A DNA stretch of 64,000 nt from Paracoccaceae bacterium (GTDB taxonomy: Bacteria; Pseudomonadota; Alphaproteobacteria; Rhodobacterales; Rhodobacteraceae), in the NCBI GenBank assembly GCA_024742405.1, contig JANSYP010000001.1, forward strand, positions 744,001 to 808,000, given 5' to 3'. Numbering within the stretch: the stretch's first letter is position 1; each line of letters starts with the position of its first letter. Below, in pieces: positions 23,425-32,690 of this stretch. A model generated the notes under the pieces. It was not told where the DNA came from. It did no database searches and saw nothing but the letters and a program-made list of their open reading frames with translations. The position numbers and the translations under genes were made by a program.

Positions 23425-25518
23425 TCAGATCCCTCCGGCACGGGCGAACACCGCATTCAGTTTTTTTAGTCCGGTTTGGCCGGTGTCGTTGACGACGACA
23501 CGCCCCTGGTCCAGATACACGACCCGATCGGCAAGGCTCAGAAACGACCGGTCGGGTGTGGCCACGACCACCGTCCTCTTTCCTTTCAGTCCCTTGAGCC
23601 AGGCGCGGAACGCAGTGCGGCGGACGCCGTCCAGCCTCGCGGTCGGCTCATCGAAAAGATAGAGCGGGGCATGGCGCGCCATGGTGCGCGCCAGCGACAG
23701 GGCCGGCAGCGTCCCCTCGGGAAGGCTGGTTTTGAATGCCTCCGTCATCCGTGTGTTCAAGCCCTCCGGAAAGGCGCTGACCTCCGTTTCGAGACTTAAC
23801 TGACACAGGGCCGATCGCACGGCGTCTTCATCGATCGAAGGTACTGCAAGCCGGAAGTTCTGAAGGATCGTGCCGTGAAAGAAATCCGAGTTCGGCAGGT
23901 GGTAGGACGCGGATCGCCGCAGATCGTCGACCGCAATCTGGCGGATGTCTATGCCGTCATGCTCGACCGTACCGATGGTTGGGTGATGAAGACCGCCGAT
24001 GAGGTCCAAAAGCCCGGAGCCGCCTGCGGCGTGGGTGCCATAGATCAGCACAAGCTCGCCCGGCGCGACGCTCAGCGAGACCTGGGAAAGAACGGGTGGG
24101 CGCGACGGGTCAGGACGAAATGTGACACCCTGCAAGGCGACACCGCCGCTGAGAGTTTTCTGGTGTGCCTTGCTTATGCCTCTGGTGCGTTCCTCGGGGA
24201 GCCCCAGGACCCGGTCGGCCTGGAGCCGGCTGCGGCGGTAGGCGAGGATTTGAGGAAGGCTGCCATACAGCGCCTGGATCGGGCCCAACACTTTCCAAAC
24301 AAGAGCGATCACGGCGATCAGCGCACCAAAGCTCATGTCACCGGCCATCGCCGCTTGGGTGCTGTAGAAAATTGACCCGATTCCAGCCAACCCCATCAGG
24401 CTTTGGGCGAAGGATTGGTTGATGGCTTGCGAATGCTGCGCCTTACACGATGCGACCTCGGCCCGCTCGGTCAGGCTGGCATGTCGCGCAGTCCAGCTTG
24501 CCCGCAGCCCAAGGTCGGCGATCGCTTTCTGGTGCAGGACAGCGTCGTGGACAAGCGTGCGAAGCCGGGCGCTTTCCTCAAAGGCCTGAGCATCCCTTCG
24601 TTGCTGGATCGAAACGCTTACTGCGCTCGCAACACAATACATTGCTATGGTCGCCAATATCAGGATGGCGGCCGGAGGCGCGAGAACGAACAGAAGCGCC
24701 AGGTAGATAGGCGTAAAGGGTGTATCGAGCACCGTTGTCATGACCTGCCCGGTAAACAGATCGCGCAGGGACTCGAACTGTCTGAACCGTGCAATCTGCT
24801 GATCTACACTGGTCCTTTGAAGCTGCGCGAGAGGCAGCAGCATGAGCTTTCGAAAGAGCGCGAGTGCAAGACGTTGTTCGATGCTCCTGCCAACAAACGC
24901 GACGGCGATGGTCCGCGCATAGCGAAAGCAGGTATCGGCCAGCGCGATGACCGCGACGGCCAGGATCAACGAGAGCAACAGTTCAAGTGAGCCCGAGGGG
25001 ATCACCCGGTCATAGATGACCATGACCAGGAGCGGGGTCGCTAGCCCCATCAGGTTGGTCATCAAGGAGGCAAGACAGAGCCAGGGCAGCATCGGTCGCA
25101 TAACGGCGACGATTTCACCAACGCTGGCCGGTGTTTTGGGCTGAACCTGAGTGCCGTACCGTTCGATCTGAACAAGTCTGCCCTGTACCCGCCGGGCGGC
25201 CTGCCAAGCGGCTTTGTCGATGCCGGGCGCTATGGTCAGCAACTCGCCGTCGCGGGCGTCCAGAACTGCGAGGCAGTGGCCATCATCCGAAAGGAAGAGG
25301 GCGGGGCAGTCGGATCGCGCGATCTCATTCTGCCGACAGGTGACCTGTGTGAGCGGGATCTCGAGGTTTTCGAGCGTGGTCACGAGGTCGTTGCCAGAAA
25401 GCCGCTCCGACAGGTGCGGCATGCCTTCAAAGATTGCAGCGTCGGTTCCTTGCCACCCTCCCGCCGAGAGCAACCGGTGCAGCAGTGCGCTGGCGTTCGA
25501 GAGCGTAAGATCAGTCAT
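23425..25518 (-). CDS. Type I secretion ABC subunit with C39-like domain and degenerate ATPase
   Basis: 697 residues: an N-terminal C39-peptidase-like domain without the catalytic cysteine (about 1-125, CPALFLSDDGHCLAVLD), an exporter membrane domain (about 150-440), and an ABC domain. The ABC domain lacks its catalytic motifs: Walker A is YGTHAAGGSGLLDLI (no lysine), the signature position reads SLPEGTLPALSLARTMA, and the H-loop is VVVATPD, although Walker B YLFDEPTARLDG is kept. The gene overlaps the preceding ABC gene by ATGA and is followed after one base by HlyD. ATP hydrolysis by this subunit is doubtful. It probably pairs with the other ABC subunit as a heterodimer (inference). Confidence 0.85.
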   Translation of the reverse strand: MTDLTLSNASALLHRLLSAGGWQGTDAAIFEGMPHLSERLSGNDLVTTLENLEIPLTQVTCRQNEIARSDCPALFLSDDGHCLAVLDARDGELLTIAPGIDKAAWQAARRVQGRLVQIERYGTQVQPKTPASVGEIVAVMRPMLPWLCLASLMTNLMGLATPLLVMVIYDRVIPSGSLELLLSLILAVAVIALADTCFRYARTIAVAFVGRSIEQRLALALFRKLMLLPLAQLQRTSVDQQIARFRQFESLRDLFTGQVMTTVLDTPFTPIYLALLFVLAPPAAILILATIAMYCVASAVSVSIQQRRDAQAFEESARLRTLVHDAVLHQKAIADLGLRASWTARHASLTERAEVASCKAQHSQAINQSFAQSLMGLAGIGSIFYSTQAAMAGDMSFGALIAVIALVWKVLGPIQALYGSLPQILAYRRSRLQADRVLGLPEERTRGISKAHQKTLSGGVALQGVTFRPDPSRPPVLSQVSLSVAPGELVLIYGTHAAGGSGLLDLIGGLHHPTIGTVEHDGIDIRQIAVDDLRRSASYHLPNSDFFHGTILQNFRLAVPSIDEDAVRSALCQLSLETEVSAFPEGLNTRMTEAFKTSLPEGTLPALSLARTMARHAPLYLFDEPTARLDGVRRTAFRAWLKGLKGKRTVVVATPDRSFLSLADRVVYLDQGRVVVNDTGQTGLKKLNAVFARAGGI

Positions 25519-27242
25519 GCCGCACCCGCCACGGTTCCATGCGGCGCTGCCCTGTTGACCATACCGGTCTCCAAGGCCTCGTCTGCAAGCCAAGCCGTAA
25601 TGTGCGTGCCGTTGGGTTCGGAAAGATCCAGCCGAACATCTGCCAGCGCTTTCAGCTGTGGGTCCGGCGTTGCGACCACAATGGTCGGGCGGGGCGCGAG
25701 TTCGGCAAGCCCGCGCGCAAAGGCACGTCGCGCAGCGTCCTCGAGCAGTGCGCTCGGTTCGTTGAGCACAAGGAGCTTGGGGCGCAGAGCCAGGGCGCGC
25801 ACGAGGGAGATCAGCTGGCTGTTCGACGGGTTGTCATCAAAGGACCGGCCGTCTCCGACGGGCGTGTTGTAGCCCAAGGGCAGCCTGTGGACGGTTTCTT
25901 CCAGCGAGAGCATCTTGGACAGGTGCAAGGCGTACTCTATCCGAGCGCCGTCACCAAAGGCGCTGATGTTTTCGAGGATGGTGCCGGCGAAAAGGACGGG
26001 CAGGGCATCGACCGCCACAATCCCGCCCTCGCCCCGGGTGGCGGCAAACGCGTCCGGCACTTGACCGTCGATAAGGATCCTGCCGGACGTTGGACCGCGC
26101 TGGGCAACGAGCAGGTCGATGAAGCCTTCGGCGCTGCGCCCGCTCGCGCCATCCAGAAGCAGCATTTGACCTGGCTCCACTGTTGTATTCAATCCTGAGA
26201 ACATGGGTTCGGCTTGGTTTGGTTGGGTGAGGCCGAGATCCTTGATCTCGATCTTCCCTGCCAGCATTTCGGGGCGTTCTTGGGGAGACGCCGCGGCCGG
26301 CTCGGACATGGCGTCGTTCAGCTTTTGCCGTGCGACCGCGATGCTTTCCGATTGGGCGCGCAGTCCCAGCAGTTTCATCAGCGGCTGCACAGTGCGCCCG
26401 TTCAGGAGCATGCAGGCCGCAAGTTCCGCCACCCCGATTTGCCCTGCGATCACCAGGTAGGACCCGAACAGGCCGATGCTCGCGACCGAGAGTTGCGAGA
26501 AGACGGCCCCGTAGTTCTGCGACAGCCCGGTGCACAGGATGAGCCGGTGGCTTGTATCTGCCGTCTTGCGCTGCAACATTTCGAACCGACGCTGAAGCTG
26601 ATGCTCCATCGTGTTCGCCTTGACCGTCGGCAGTTGCGCGAGCACTTCCGCGAGAAAGGAGTACCGGCGGGCATCCAGGTTCTTGCGTGCCTCGAAGACA
26701 GGCTCCTGCACCTGCCGCAGAATGGCCGAAAACAATAGCACCCCTGCCGCGCTTGCCAGCGGCACGAGAACGAGCCATCCGCCGATCAGTGCGATCATCA
26801 GGATGAAAACCACCGTGAAGGGCAGATCCATCGCCAGGTGACGGTTCTGTCCGGAGTAGAAGTCGCGCAGCCGTGCGATCGCGGCGAACCGCTCCATGTG
26901 TACCGCGCTCGAAGTCTTCTGGAACTGTGCAGGGTTCGCCCGCAGAGTGCTTTGGAGGAACGCCCTGTGGGTTTGCAGGGAGAATGCCTCCGCCGCCGCA
27001 CCGAGCAGTGTGATGCGCGTCCATCTCAGGACGAACTCGAAGACAGCGCCGACGCACAGCCCGATGAAGAGCAGCAGAAGTGTTCCCTCAGAGTGGAACG
27101 GAATAACCCGGTCAAAAATCTGAAGGATCGCAATCGGCAGGAGCAGGGACAGGATGTTCAGCGTAAGCGATGCTGCAAGCACCGGTCCGGGGACAGGAGG
27201 GCTTGCGACCGCGCCGCGGGCCAGGTTTTGTTGTGCGCGCAC
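25515..27242 (-). CDS. Type I secretion ABC subunit, degenerate ATPase, no peptidase-like domain
   Basis: 575 residues: an exporter membrane domain of the PrtD/HlyB type (about 10-310; LPIAILQIFDRVIP, DLPFTVVFILMIALIGG) and an ABC domain with lost motifs. Walker A is LDGASGRSAEGFIDLL (no lysine), the signature region is SFDDNPSNSQLISLVRALA, Walker B is LLVLNEPSALLE with asparagine for aspartate, and the H-loop is IVVATPDPQL. The reading frame and membrane domain are intact, so this is not a pseudogene. First gene of the operon, translationally coupled (ATGA) to the second ABC subunit, and divergent from the PA14 protein gene 181 bases away. Confidence 0.85.
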   Translation of the reverse strand: MRAQQNLARGAVASPPVPGPVLAASLTLNILSLLLPIAILQIFDRVIPFHSEGTLLLLFIGLCVGAVFEFVLRWTRITLLGAAAEAFSLQTHRAFLQSTLRANPAQFQKTSSAVHMERFAAIARLRDFYSGQNRHLAMDLPFTVVFILMIALIGGWLVLVPLASAAGVLLFSAILRQVQEPVFEARKNLDARRYSFLAEVLAQLPTVKANTMEHQLQRRFEMLQRKTADTSHRLILCTGLSQNYGAVFSQLSVASIGLFGSYLVIAGQIGVAELAACMLLNGRTVQPLMKLLGLRAQSESIAVARQKLNDAMSEPAAASPQERPEMLAGKIEIKDLGLTQPNQAEPMFSGLNTTVEPGQMLLLDGASGRSAEGFIDLLVAQRGPTSGRILIDGQVPDAFAATRGEGGIVAVDALPVLFAGTILENISAFGDGARIEYALHLSKMLSLEETVHRLPLGYNTPVGDGRSFDDNPSNSQLISLVRALALRPKLLVLNEPSALLEDAARRAFARGLAELAPRPTIVVATPDPQLKALADVRLDLSEPNGTHITAWLADEALETGMVNRAAPHGTVAGAA

Positions 27243-27326
27243 GCCGCATCTCCGTCTTCAGATGGGCGGATGATTTGAGCGTAGCCGGTTTAGGGCGGGT
27301 AAAGACCGGGCGGCCCGACCCAATTC

Positions 27327-27347
27327 ATCGCTTACAATCTTAGCGAT
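27327..27347. promoter_or_regulatory. Dyad in the intergenic region between secretion operon and PA14 gene
   Basis: ATCGCT and AGCGAT are inverted copies around a 9-base AT-rich centre, in the 181-base gap between the divergent transcripts. It is a possible binding site for a shared regulator. No clear -35/-10 pair was found. Confidence 0.3.
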
Positions 27348-27423
27348 TTCAGACCCTTGGGATTCACCGGCCCTAAAGGCTGACGTTTTACAGCCGCCAT
27401 GGGGACAATGGATAGGGGCTGAC

Positions 27424-30159
27424 ATGTCTGATGCAGGGTACGACGCCTATAGCGGAGCGACTGGCACTGGTCGGGACGGCAAGGAACAGATCGGCGTGCC
27501 GAATACCAGTGGTACCGTGCCCGCAAACCACGACCCATCCCGGAGCGCGCTGCATTACGGCGAGGAACACAGGGGAGAGGCGCATCACGGTCCCCAAACG
27601 CAAGATGCCCCGGTAGGAAGCGACGCGGCGGGGTCAAGCCACGGTGCGGCGCAGGGGGCCGGTGCGGGCTCGGCGCAGTCGGCGGACCAGGCCGTCACCA
27701 ATGGGCCGGCCTTGGGTATCGCGCCGTCCCAGGGCGATCTGAACGGGCTCCCCCAGGCTCAGACCGCACTCGGAAACGGCGGGGCTGTGTCTTCTTCGAC
27801 CCGTGTCGAGCTTGGCGCCGAAGCCTCTCCCTCGGCGCTGGCACCCTCGAGCATTGACAATATGCCGCAAGGCCGCGCCGACGAGTATTCGCGCGACGAC
27901 CGACCAGCCGCGGCGGGCGAGCCTTCTGCGACGGAGCAGATCCCTGCCGCCACGCAGAACGACGATCGCGCTAGAACAGAGGACGTCTCGGATGCCCCGC
28001 AAAGCGACGCCTCGCCACCAATCACCGGCTCTCCGCAAGACGACCCTTACGGTTCGGATCAACAGGGCGAAAGCTCCGGAGCGGCGATGGCCGCGCCCGA
28101 CCCTGTCGTACAGGTCACTCCAAACGAGGCTCCGACGGATGTGACCCTGTCCAACGGTGCCATCGCGGCCAGTACCGAAGGCGCGGTCGTCGGAACCCTG
28201 CATGCCGTCGACGCGGATGCCGGCGATAGCCACAGCTATACCCTGTCCGATGACCGTTTCGAAGTCTCGGACGGTGTGTTGCGGTTGCGCGAGGGTCACA
28301 GCCTCGACAACGATACAGGCGGATCCGTCACGATCGATGTGACTGCGACAGATCCGTCGGGAAACGCGGTCAGCAAAAGCTTCGAGATCGAGATCGTCGA
28401 AATGCCCGGCGTTTCGCAGCAGTCCGGGTTCCATGCGCGCTATTTCGACGTGGATCATAGGCTTGGTCAGCTGGACGAGATCGACTGGACCGCAGAACCG
28501 ACCCACGAGGAACTCGTCGGCGACATCAATTACGCCAACGGTACAGGGTCTTTCTGGGAGGATGGGGCGACCGACACATTCGGCGCCCAGATCACCGGAC
28601 ATGTCGAAGTGGACGAGGGCGGGACCTTCACCTTCAACCTCGGCGGCGATGACGGTGCGGTCCTCTATGTCAATGGCGTGGAAGTCATCGAAAACGATGG
28701 ACTGCACAGCTATCATACCCGCTCCGGCGAGGTCGACCTGGATGCTGGCACGCACCATATCGAGGTCCGTTACTTCGAGAATTACGGCCATGCCGGGCTG
28801 AAACTCGAATGGGAAGGACCTGGGATCGAGGGGCGCGAGCTTGTGACCGCCCCCGGTCCGGAGGACGCGCAAACGGTCAACGGCATGCCGATCGCGCTCG
28901 AGCTGCAGATCGATCCGGTAGAGGGATCTGGCACGACGGCCCTGGGCATCGAAGGGCTACCGGAAGGCACAGTTGTCGAGGCCGGGGATGATAGAGTCAC
29001 TGTCGGCCCGGACGGCGCCGCCGATATTACCGGCTGGGACATGTCCGTTATGACACTGACGACTCCATTGGAGTTCGTTGGTCCGATCGACGCCGCAATC
29101 GTCACCACGGTCACAACCGACAGTGGGCAAGCCGCGATCATGTCCGATGCCCTCCATCTCCAGGTCAACCCGGCCACAATAGAGCCCATGCCGGTCGCCC
29201 TCGTCGGTGGGTTCGAGGCGAGCTATTTCGACGTCGACCAGACCCTGCTCCAGATCAACGATATCGACTGGTCCGCCACGCCCACCCACACGGAGATGGT
29301 GCGCGAGATCAACTACGAGAACGGTCGTGGCTCCTTCTGGGAAGACGGCGGCACGGACACCTTTGGCGCCAAATTGGAAGGCACGATCCGGGTGGAGGAG
29401 GGCGGCTCGTACGACTTCCACCTGGGCGGTGACGACGGCGTTGTTCTGCTCATCGACGGGGTCGAGGTGGTCGAATATGACGGCCTGCAAAGCTACCACA
29501 CGCGTTCGGGCGAAATCGACCTGGAACCAGGCACGCACCATGTCGAGGTCCGCTATTTCGAGAATTACGGCTACGCGGGACTGAAGCTGGAATGGGAGGG
29601 CCCCGACACGGATGGCCGCGAGCTGGTGCAGGCAGACCCGGATTTGCTCGTACCCGAGAACGGGATCCTGACGGTAGGAATCGAAACCGAGATCTTGTCC
29701 GATGCGGCAACGATCCAGGTCCAAGGTCTCCCTGCCGATACGATCGTGATGACCGACGGTGCGAGCGCGGTCTCGGACGGTGGACCGGTGGATGTCTCGG
29801 GTTGGGACATCGATACGATCGAGATTGCTCCGCCGCCGGGCTATGTGGGCGAGATTTCGGGCCATATCGTTTTAGAGGACACTGCCTTCAACGGTGAGAT
29901 GACGGTCTCGACGAGCGAATTCTCCATCACGGTTGGAGACGTGAACGACGGCCCCCAGCCGAACGGATTGGATGCCGACATCTTCGTGGTCGAGGCTTCC
30001 GGCGGCAGCGGCGAAGACGCGAACTTGCTCGTGCTCGACGATACCAACGCGGCCACCGACGCACAGAATGACGATGTCATGGACCAGCCCGTCGAACACA
30101 CCACGGATACCGACTGCACGATGCCGATGATGGACACTTACGAGCGCTGCGATTGGTAG
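27424..30159 (+). CDS. Large tandem-PA14 surface or secreted protein, probable cargo of the adjacent secretion system
   Basis: 911 residues, acidic, no Sec signal. In order: a low-complexity polar N-terminus rich in Gly, Ala, Ser, His and Gln (1-230); a cadherin-like domain (about 235-325; ATSEGAVVGTLHAVDADAG-like pattern, ITVxxTATDPSG); PA14 domain 1 (about 335-475) and PA14 domain 2 (about 596-735), each followed by a beta-rich linker domain; and an acidic tail ending in DCTMPMMDTYERCDW with two cysteines. The PA14 copies share FWEDGxTDTFGA, LGGDDG and YHTRSGE blocks. PA14 domains usually bind glycans. The divergent position next to the type I secretion operon suggests it is the exported substrate. 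Confidence 0.85.
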   Translation: MSDAGYDAYSGATGTGRDGKEQIGVPNTSGTVPANHDPSRSALHYGEEHRGEAHHGPQTQDAPVGSDAAGSSHGAAQGAGAGSAQSADQAVTNGPALGIAPSQGDLNGLPQAQTALGNGGAVSSSTRVELGAEASPSALAPSSIDNMPQGRADEYSRDDRPAAAGEPSATEQIPAATQNDDRARTEDVSDAPQSDASPPITGSPQDDPYGSDQQGESSGAAMAAPDPVVQVTPNEAPTDVTLSNGAIAASTEGAVVGTLHAVDADAGDSHSYTLSDDRFEVSDGVLRLREGHSLDNDTGGSVTIDVTATDPSGNAVSKSFEIEIVEMPGVSQQSGFHARYFDVDHRLGQLDEIDWTAEPTHEELVGDINYANGTGSFWEDGATDTFGAQITGHVEVDEGGTFTFNLGGDDGAVLYVNGVEVIENDGLHSYHTRSGEVDLDAGTHHIEVRYFENYGHAGLKLEWEGPGIEGRELVTAPGPEDAQTVNGMPIALELQIDPVEGSGTTALGIEGLPEGTVVEAGDDRVTVGPDGAADITGWDMSVMTLTTPLEFVGPIDAAIVTTVTTDSGQAAIMSDALHLQVNPATIEPMPVALVGGFEASYFDVDQTLLQINDIDWSATPTHTEMVREINYENGRGSFWEDGGTDTFGAKLEGTIRVEEGGSYDFHLGGDDGVVLLIDGVEVVEYDGLQSYHTRSGEIDLEPGTHHVEVRYFENYGYAGLKLEWEGPDTDGRELVQADPDLLVPENGILTVGIETEILSDAATIQVQGLPADTIVMTDGASAVSDGGPVDVSGWDIDTIEIAPPPGYVGEISGHIVLEDTAFNGEMTVSTSEFSITVGDVNDGPQPNGLDADIFVVEASGGSGEDANLLVLDDTNAATDAQNDDVMDQPVEHTTDTDCTMPMMDTYERCDW

Positions 30160-30515
30160 TCGGCGGCACGTCCGGCCCCTGACGCGCCGTGCCCGGGGCG
30201 ACGGGAGGCGCAGAACGCTCTGTAATGGCTTCGGTACCCGGCAATGATGCGCCTTTTCGTCACGCGCGCGCTGTTTGGGAGCCGGGATTGTCACGCCGTC
30301 CCGCCGCCCGGTGGCCTGGCGAGCTCCATCCCCCATCCGGTCTGCGGGACGTCGTTTCCGTACCGACCAATCGCGTCAAAAACACCGAGCCGTGCCCGTG
30401 CGACTGCTGAAGGAACCCCCGTAAACCTTGCTTTTTCAATGCTCGCGCCCTACACCCCGCACGGCGCGTGCGCGCAAGTTTGAGTGCGTGGCGCCCGCCG
30501 ACAGAGGACGTATAG
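30160..30515. other. Stretch without recognisable gene
   Basis: About 355 bases between the PA14 gene and the GtrA operon. Nothing gene-like is seen. It should carry the GtrA operon promoter; no confident terminator follows the PA14 gene. Confidence 0.45.
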
Positions 30516-30899
30516 ATGCGGCGAATGGTGATTTTCGGGCTCGGCTCTCTGGTCGGCGCTTTAATTGATTTTGCAATCGGCCTGGCACTTTTGAAGGCGG
30601 GCTTCTCGTCCTGGCTCGCGCTGGCTGGCGCAATGTCGGTCAGTGCGGTCGTCGTCTATGTCATTCACCAGAAGGTCACGTTCGGAGACTTGCATTCGAG
30701 CGACCTCCATGCCGGGCGGCTGGCGGCCTTTCTGGCAAACACCGCCATAGTCTATGTGTTGCGCGTCGCGCTTTTCGAGGCCGCTTACCGCGCCGGTGTC
30801 CCCGAAGCACTGGCCCTTGCCGCGGCGCTTGTCGGCTCGTTCGTCGTCAATTTCGCCATCAGCCGCGTGCTGATCTTCTCAGCCAGTCGAGGCAAGTGA
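30516..30899 (+). CDS. GtrA-family membrane protein
   Basis: 127 residues, four predicted membrane helices, GtrA pattern (FGLGSLVGALIDFAIGLALL at the start, VVVYVIHQKVTFG in the middle, GSFVVNFAISRVLIF at the end). Presumed to act with the glycosyltransferase encoded next: the stop codon and the next start share a base (TGATG). Together they resemble the GtrA-GtrB pair that makes and flips polyprenyl-phosphate hexose. Little sequence likeness to the other GtrA protein at 18223 beyond family pattern. Confidence 0.88.
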   Translation: MRRMVIFGLGSLVGALIDFAIGLALLKAGFSSWLALAGAMSVSAVVVYVIHQKVTFGDLHSSDLHAGRLAAFLANTAIVYVLRVALFEAAYRAGVPEALALAAALVGSFVVNFAISRVLIFSASRGK

Positions 30900-31918
30900 T
30901 GGATCGCGTGACGCTCATTATTCCATGCTATAACGAGGAGCCTGTGCTGAACGCGCTGGTCGCAAGCCTCGAAGAGACGCTACCCAAGTTCGCCGCCGAC
31001 GCCAACGTGTCCTTCGAGTTGGTCTTTGTCGATGATGGCAGCCGCGACCGCACCAGCGACATCCTACGTAACCTCCGGTTCGCCTGGCCGAGCCGGCTTT
31101 TGGTCCTGTCGCGCAACTTCGGCAAGGAGGCCGCGCTAACCGCGGGGCTCGATGCCGCTCACGGCGACGCCATCATCTTCATGGATGCCGATCTGCAGCA
31201 TCCGCCCGAACGCATCGCCACGATGATCGAGAAATGGCGCGAAGGGTACGATGTCGTTTACTATTACAAGAAGTCGCGGCTGGGCGAGGCGAGCGGCAGC
31301 GGCAGCAGCGCGCGGCTCTTTTACTGGCTGATCAACCTTGGGGCCCGTGTCGACATTCCGCCCAATGCCGGCGACTTCCGGCTGCTCGACCGCCGGGTTG
31401 CCGAAGCCTTGCGGCAATTGCCCGAGCGCGAGCGCTTTCTCAAAGGCCTCTATGCCTGGGTCGGGTTCAATCAGCTCGGCCTGCCCTTCGACGTGCCGGA
31501 GCGTGCCGACGGCGGCCCAAGCCGGTTCAACTCGGCGCGGCTTCTCGGGCTTGCCATCGACGGGCTCACGTCCTTTTCGGTGGCGCCGATCCGACTGATG
31601 GCCCTGTTCGGGTTCGCCATTTCCATCCTCAGCGTCCTTTACATGATCTGGATCGTGACCGAGACGCTGCTTCTGGGATCGCCCTTCTCGGGTTTTGCAT
31701 CGATCGTCGTGTTGGTGGTGTTCTTTGGCGGGGTCCAACTCGTCTGTCTGGGGCTGATCGGCGAATATGTCGGTAAGACGCTGCTCGAGGCCAAGCAGCG
31801 GCCGACCTATGTTCTGAAAGAGAGCGTCACGCTCGATGGAGCGGCCGACGCGTCCCCATCCAAGAGCCACTCAAACGGCGCGCAGGACACGGTCGCGCTT
31901 TCGGGCAACGATGCCTGA
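30899..31918 (+). CDS. Family 2 glycosyltransferase, GtrB/polyprenyl-phosphate sugar synthase-like
   Basis: 339 residues. The N-terminal GT-A domain has IIPCYNEEPVLNALVASLE, VFVDDGSRDRT and the DxD in IIFMDADLQHPPE; two C-terminal membrane helices (about 230-310) anchor it, as in GtrB, DpmA or ArnC-like enzymes. Expected to move a sugar from a nucleotide donor to polyprenyl phosphate at the inner membrane. Coupled upstream to GtrA and downstream to a YdjC deacetylase whose ATG overlaps its end by eight bases. The ATG at 30899 is used instead of the GTG one codon before because it gives the usual TGATG coupling. Confidence 0.92.
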   Translation: MDRVTLIIPCYNEEPVLNALVASLEETLPKFAADANVSFELVFVDDGSRDRTSDILRNLRFAWPSRLLVLSRNFGKEAALTAGLDAAHGDAIIFMDADLQHPPERIATMIEKWREGYDVVYYYKKSRLGEASGSGSSARLFYWLINLGARVDIPPNAGDFRLLDRRVAEALRQLPERERFLKGLYAWVGFNQLGLPFDVPERADGGPSRFNSARLLGLAIDGLTSFSVAPIRLMALFGFAISILSVLYMIWIVTETLLLGSPFSGFASIVVLVVFFGGVQLVCLGLIGEYVGKTLLEAKQRPTYVLKESVTLDGAADASPSKSHSNGAQDTVALSGNDA

Positions 31919-32690
31919 TCTGTGGATCGTTGCCGATGATTACGGTCTTGGCGACGGGCATGACCGGGTGATGCGGCAGCTCCTCAAGACCGGCGCGATC
32001 GATGCGGTGTCCGTGCTCGTGGAGTGGTGCTCCGAAGCCTCGGCGGCTGCGCTTCGCGGGAGGCGGCCCGCCGACGCACGGGTCGGATTGCACCTGAACT
32101 TTACCTTCGCGCCGCCGGGCGCGCCGCTCCGTCCCGACCGGACATGGCTGCTTTTGAGGTCTCTGGCGGGGCTCGACAGTGCCGAGGTCGCGGCGCGTAT
32201 CTCCACCCAGATGGATCGCTTCCGCCAGCTGTTCGGGCGTCTGCCTGATTTCGTGGACGGGCATGAGCATTGCCATGCGTTCCCGGGCATTCGACCGGCG
32301 GTCATAGAGATGGCCACCCGCCATGGTATCCCCGTCCGCAGCATGGTGCCCCTGACCCGGCCCGGCGACGTCAAAGGCAAGGTGATCGCGCACCTTGGGC
32401 GTGCGGTCCAGGCCTCCGCCAACCGCGCGGATGTTCCTACCAACTGGCGCTTCGGTGGGGTCCTGCCCATTCCCGACCCGGAGGCCGCCGTAGCGCGGTT
32501 GGGCGCTGATCTGGCCGATGCGCGCCGCGCCGCGACCAAGGCTCCCGGCGAGATCTGGTTCATGGTGCATCCGGGCGATGCAGATGATCCGGTGCAGGTG
32601 CCCGGGCATCCCGCACGCTTGCGCGCGCTCGAGGCGGCGCTCTTGCGCGACACCGCCCCCGGTTTCGCGCCTCAGCCCTCCGGCGCGTAA
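31911..32690 (+). CDS. YdjC/ChbG-family carbohydrate deacetylase
   Basis: 259 residues. Metal and catalytic motifs of the family are seen: IVADDYGLGDGHDRVM (aspartate pair), GLHLNFTF (first metal histidine) and DFVDGHEHCHAFPGI (second metal histidines), with a late MVHPGDADD. ChbG removes an acetyl group from chitin-type disaccharides; relatives deacetylate lipid-linked sugars. Position directly after a polyprenyl-sugar transferase favours a lipid-linked substrate here (inference). The start is the ATG at 31911, overlapping the previous gene. The 3' end overlaps the convergent membrane gene by 19 bases. Confidence 0.88.
   Translation: MPDLWIVADDYGLGDGHDRVMRQLLKTGAIDAVSVLVEWCSEASAAALRGRRPADARVGLHLNFTFAPPGAPLRPDRTWLLLRSLAGLDSAEVAARISTQMDRFRQLFGRLPDFVDGHEHCHAFPGIRPAVIEMATRHGIPVRSMVPLTRPGDVKGKVIAHLGRAVQASANRADVPTNWRFGGVLPIPDPEAAVARLGADLADARRAATKAPGEIWFMVHPGDADDPVQVPGHPARLRALEAALLRDTAPGFAPQPSGA

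Noticed and set aside
26080-27057. 368-codon minus-strand frame overlapping the first ABC subunit
   Set aside because: Same strand but another frame; Arg/Gly/Ala-rich without domain motifs, whereas the ABC frame has clear membrane helices and exporter pattern.
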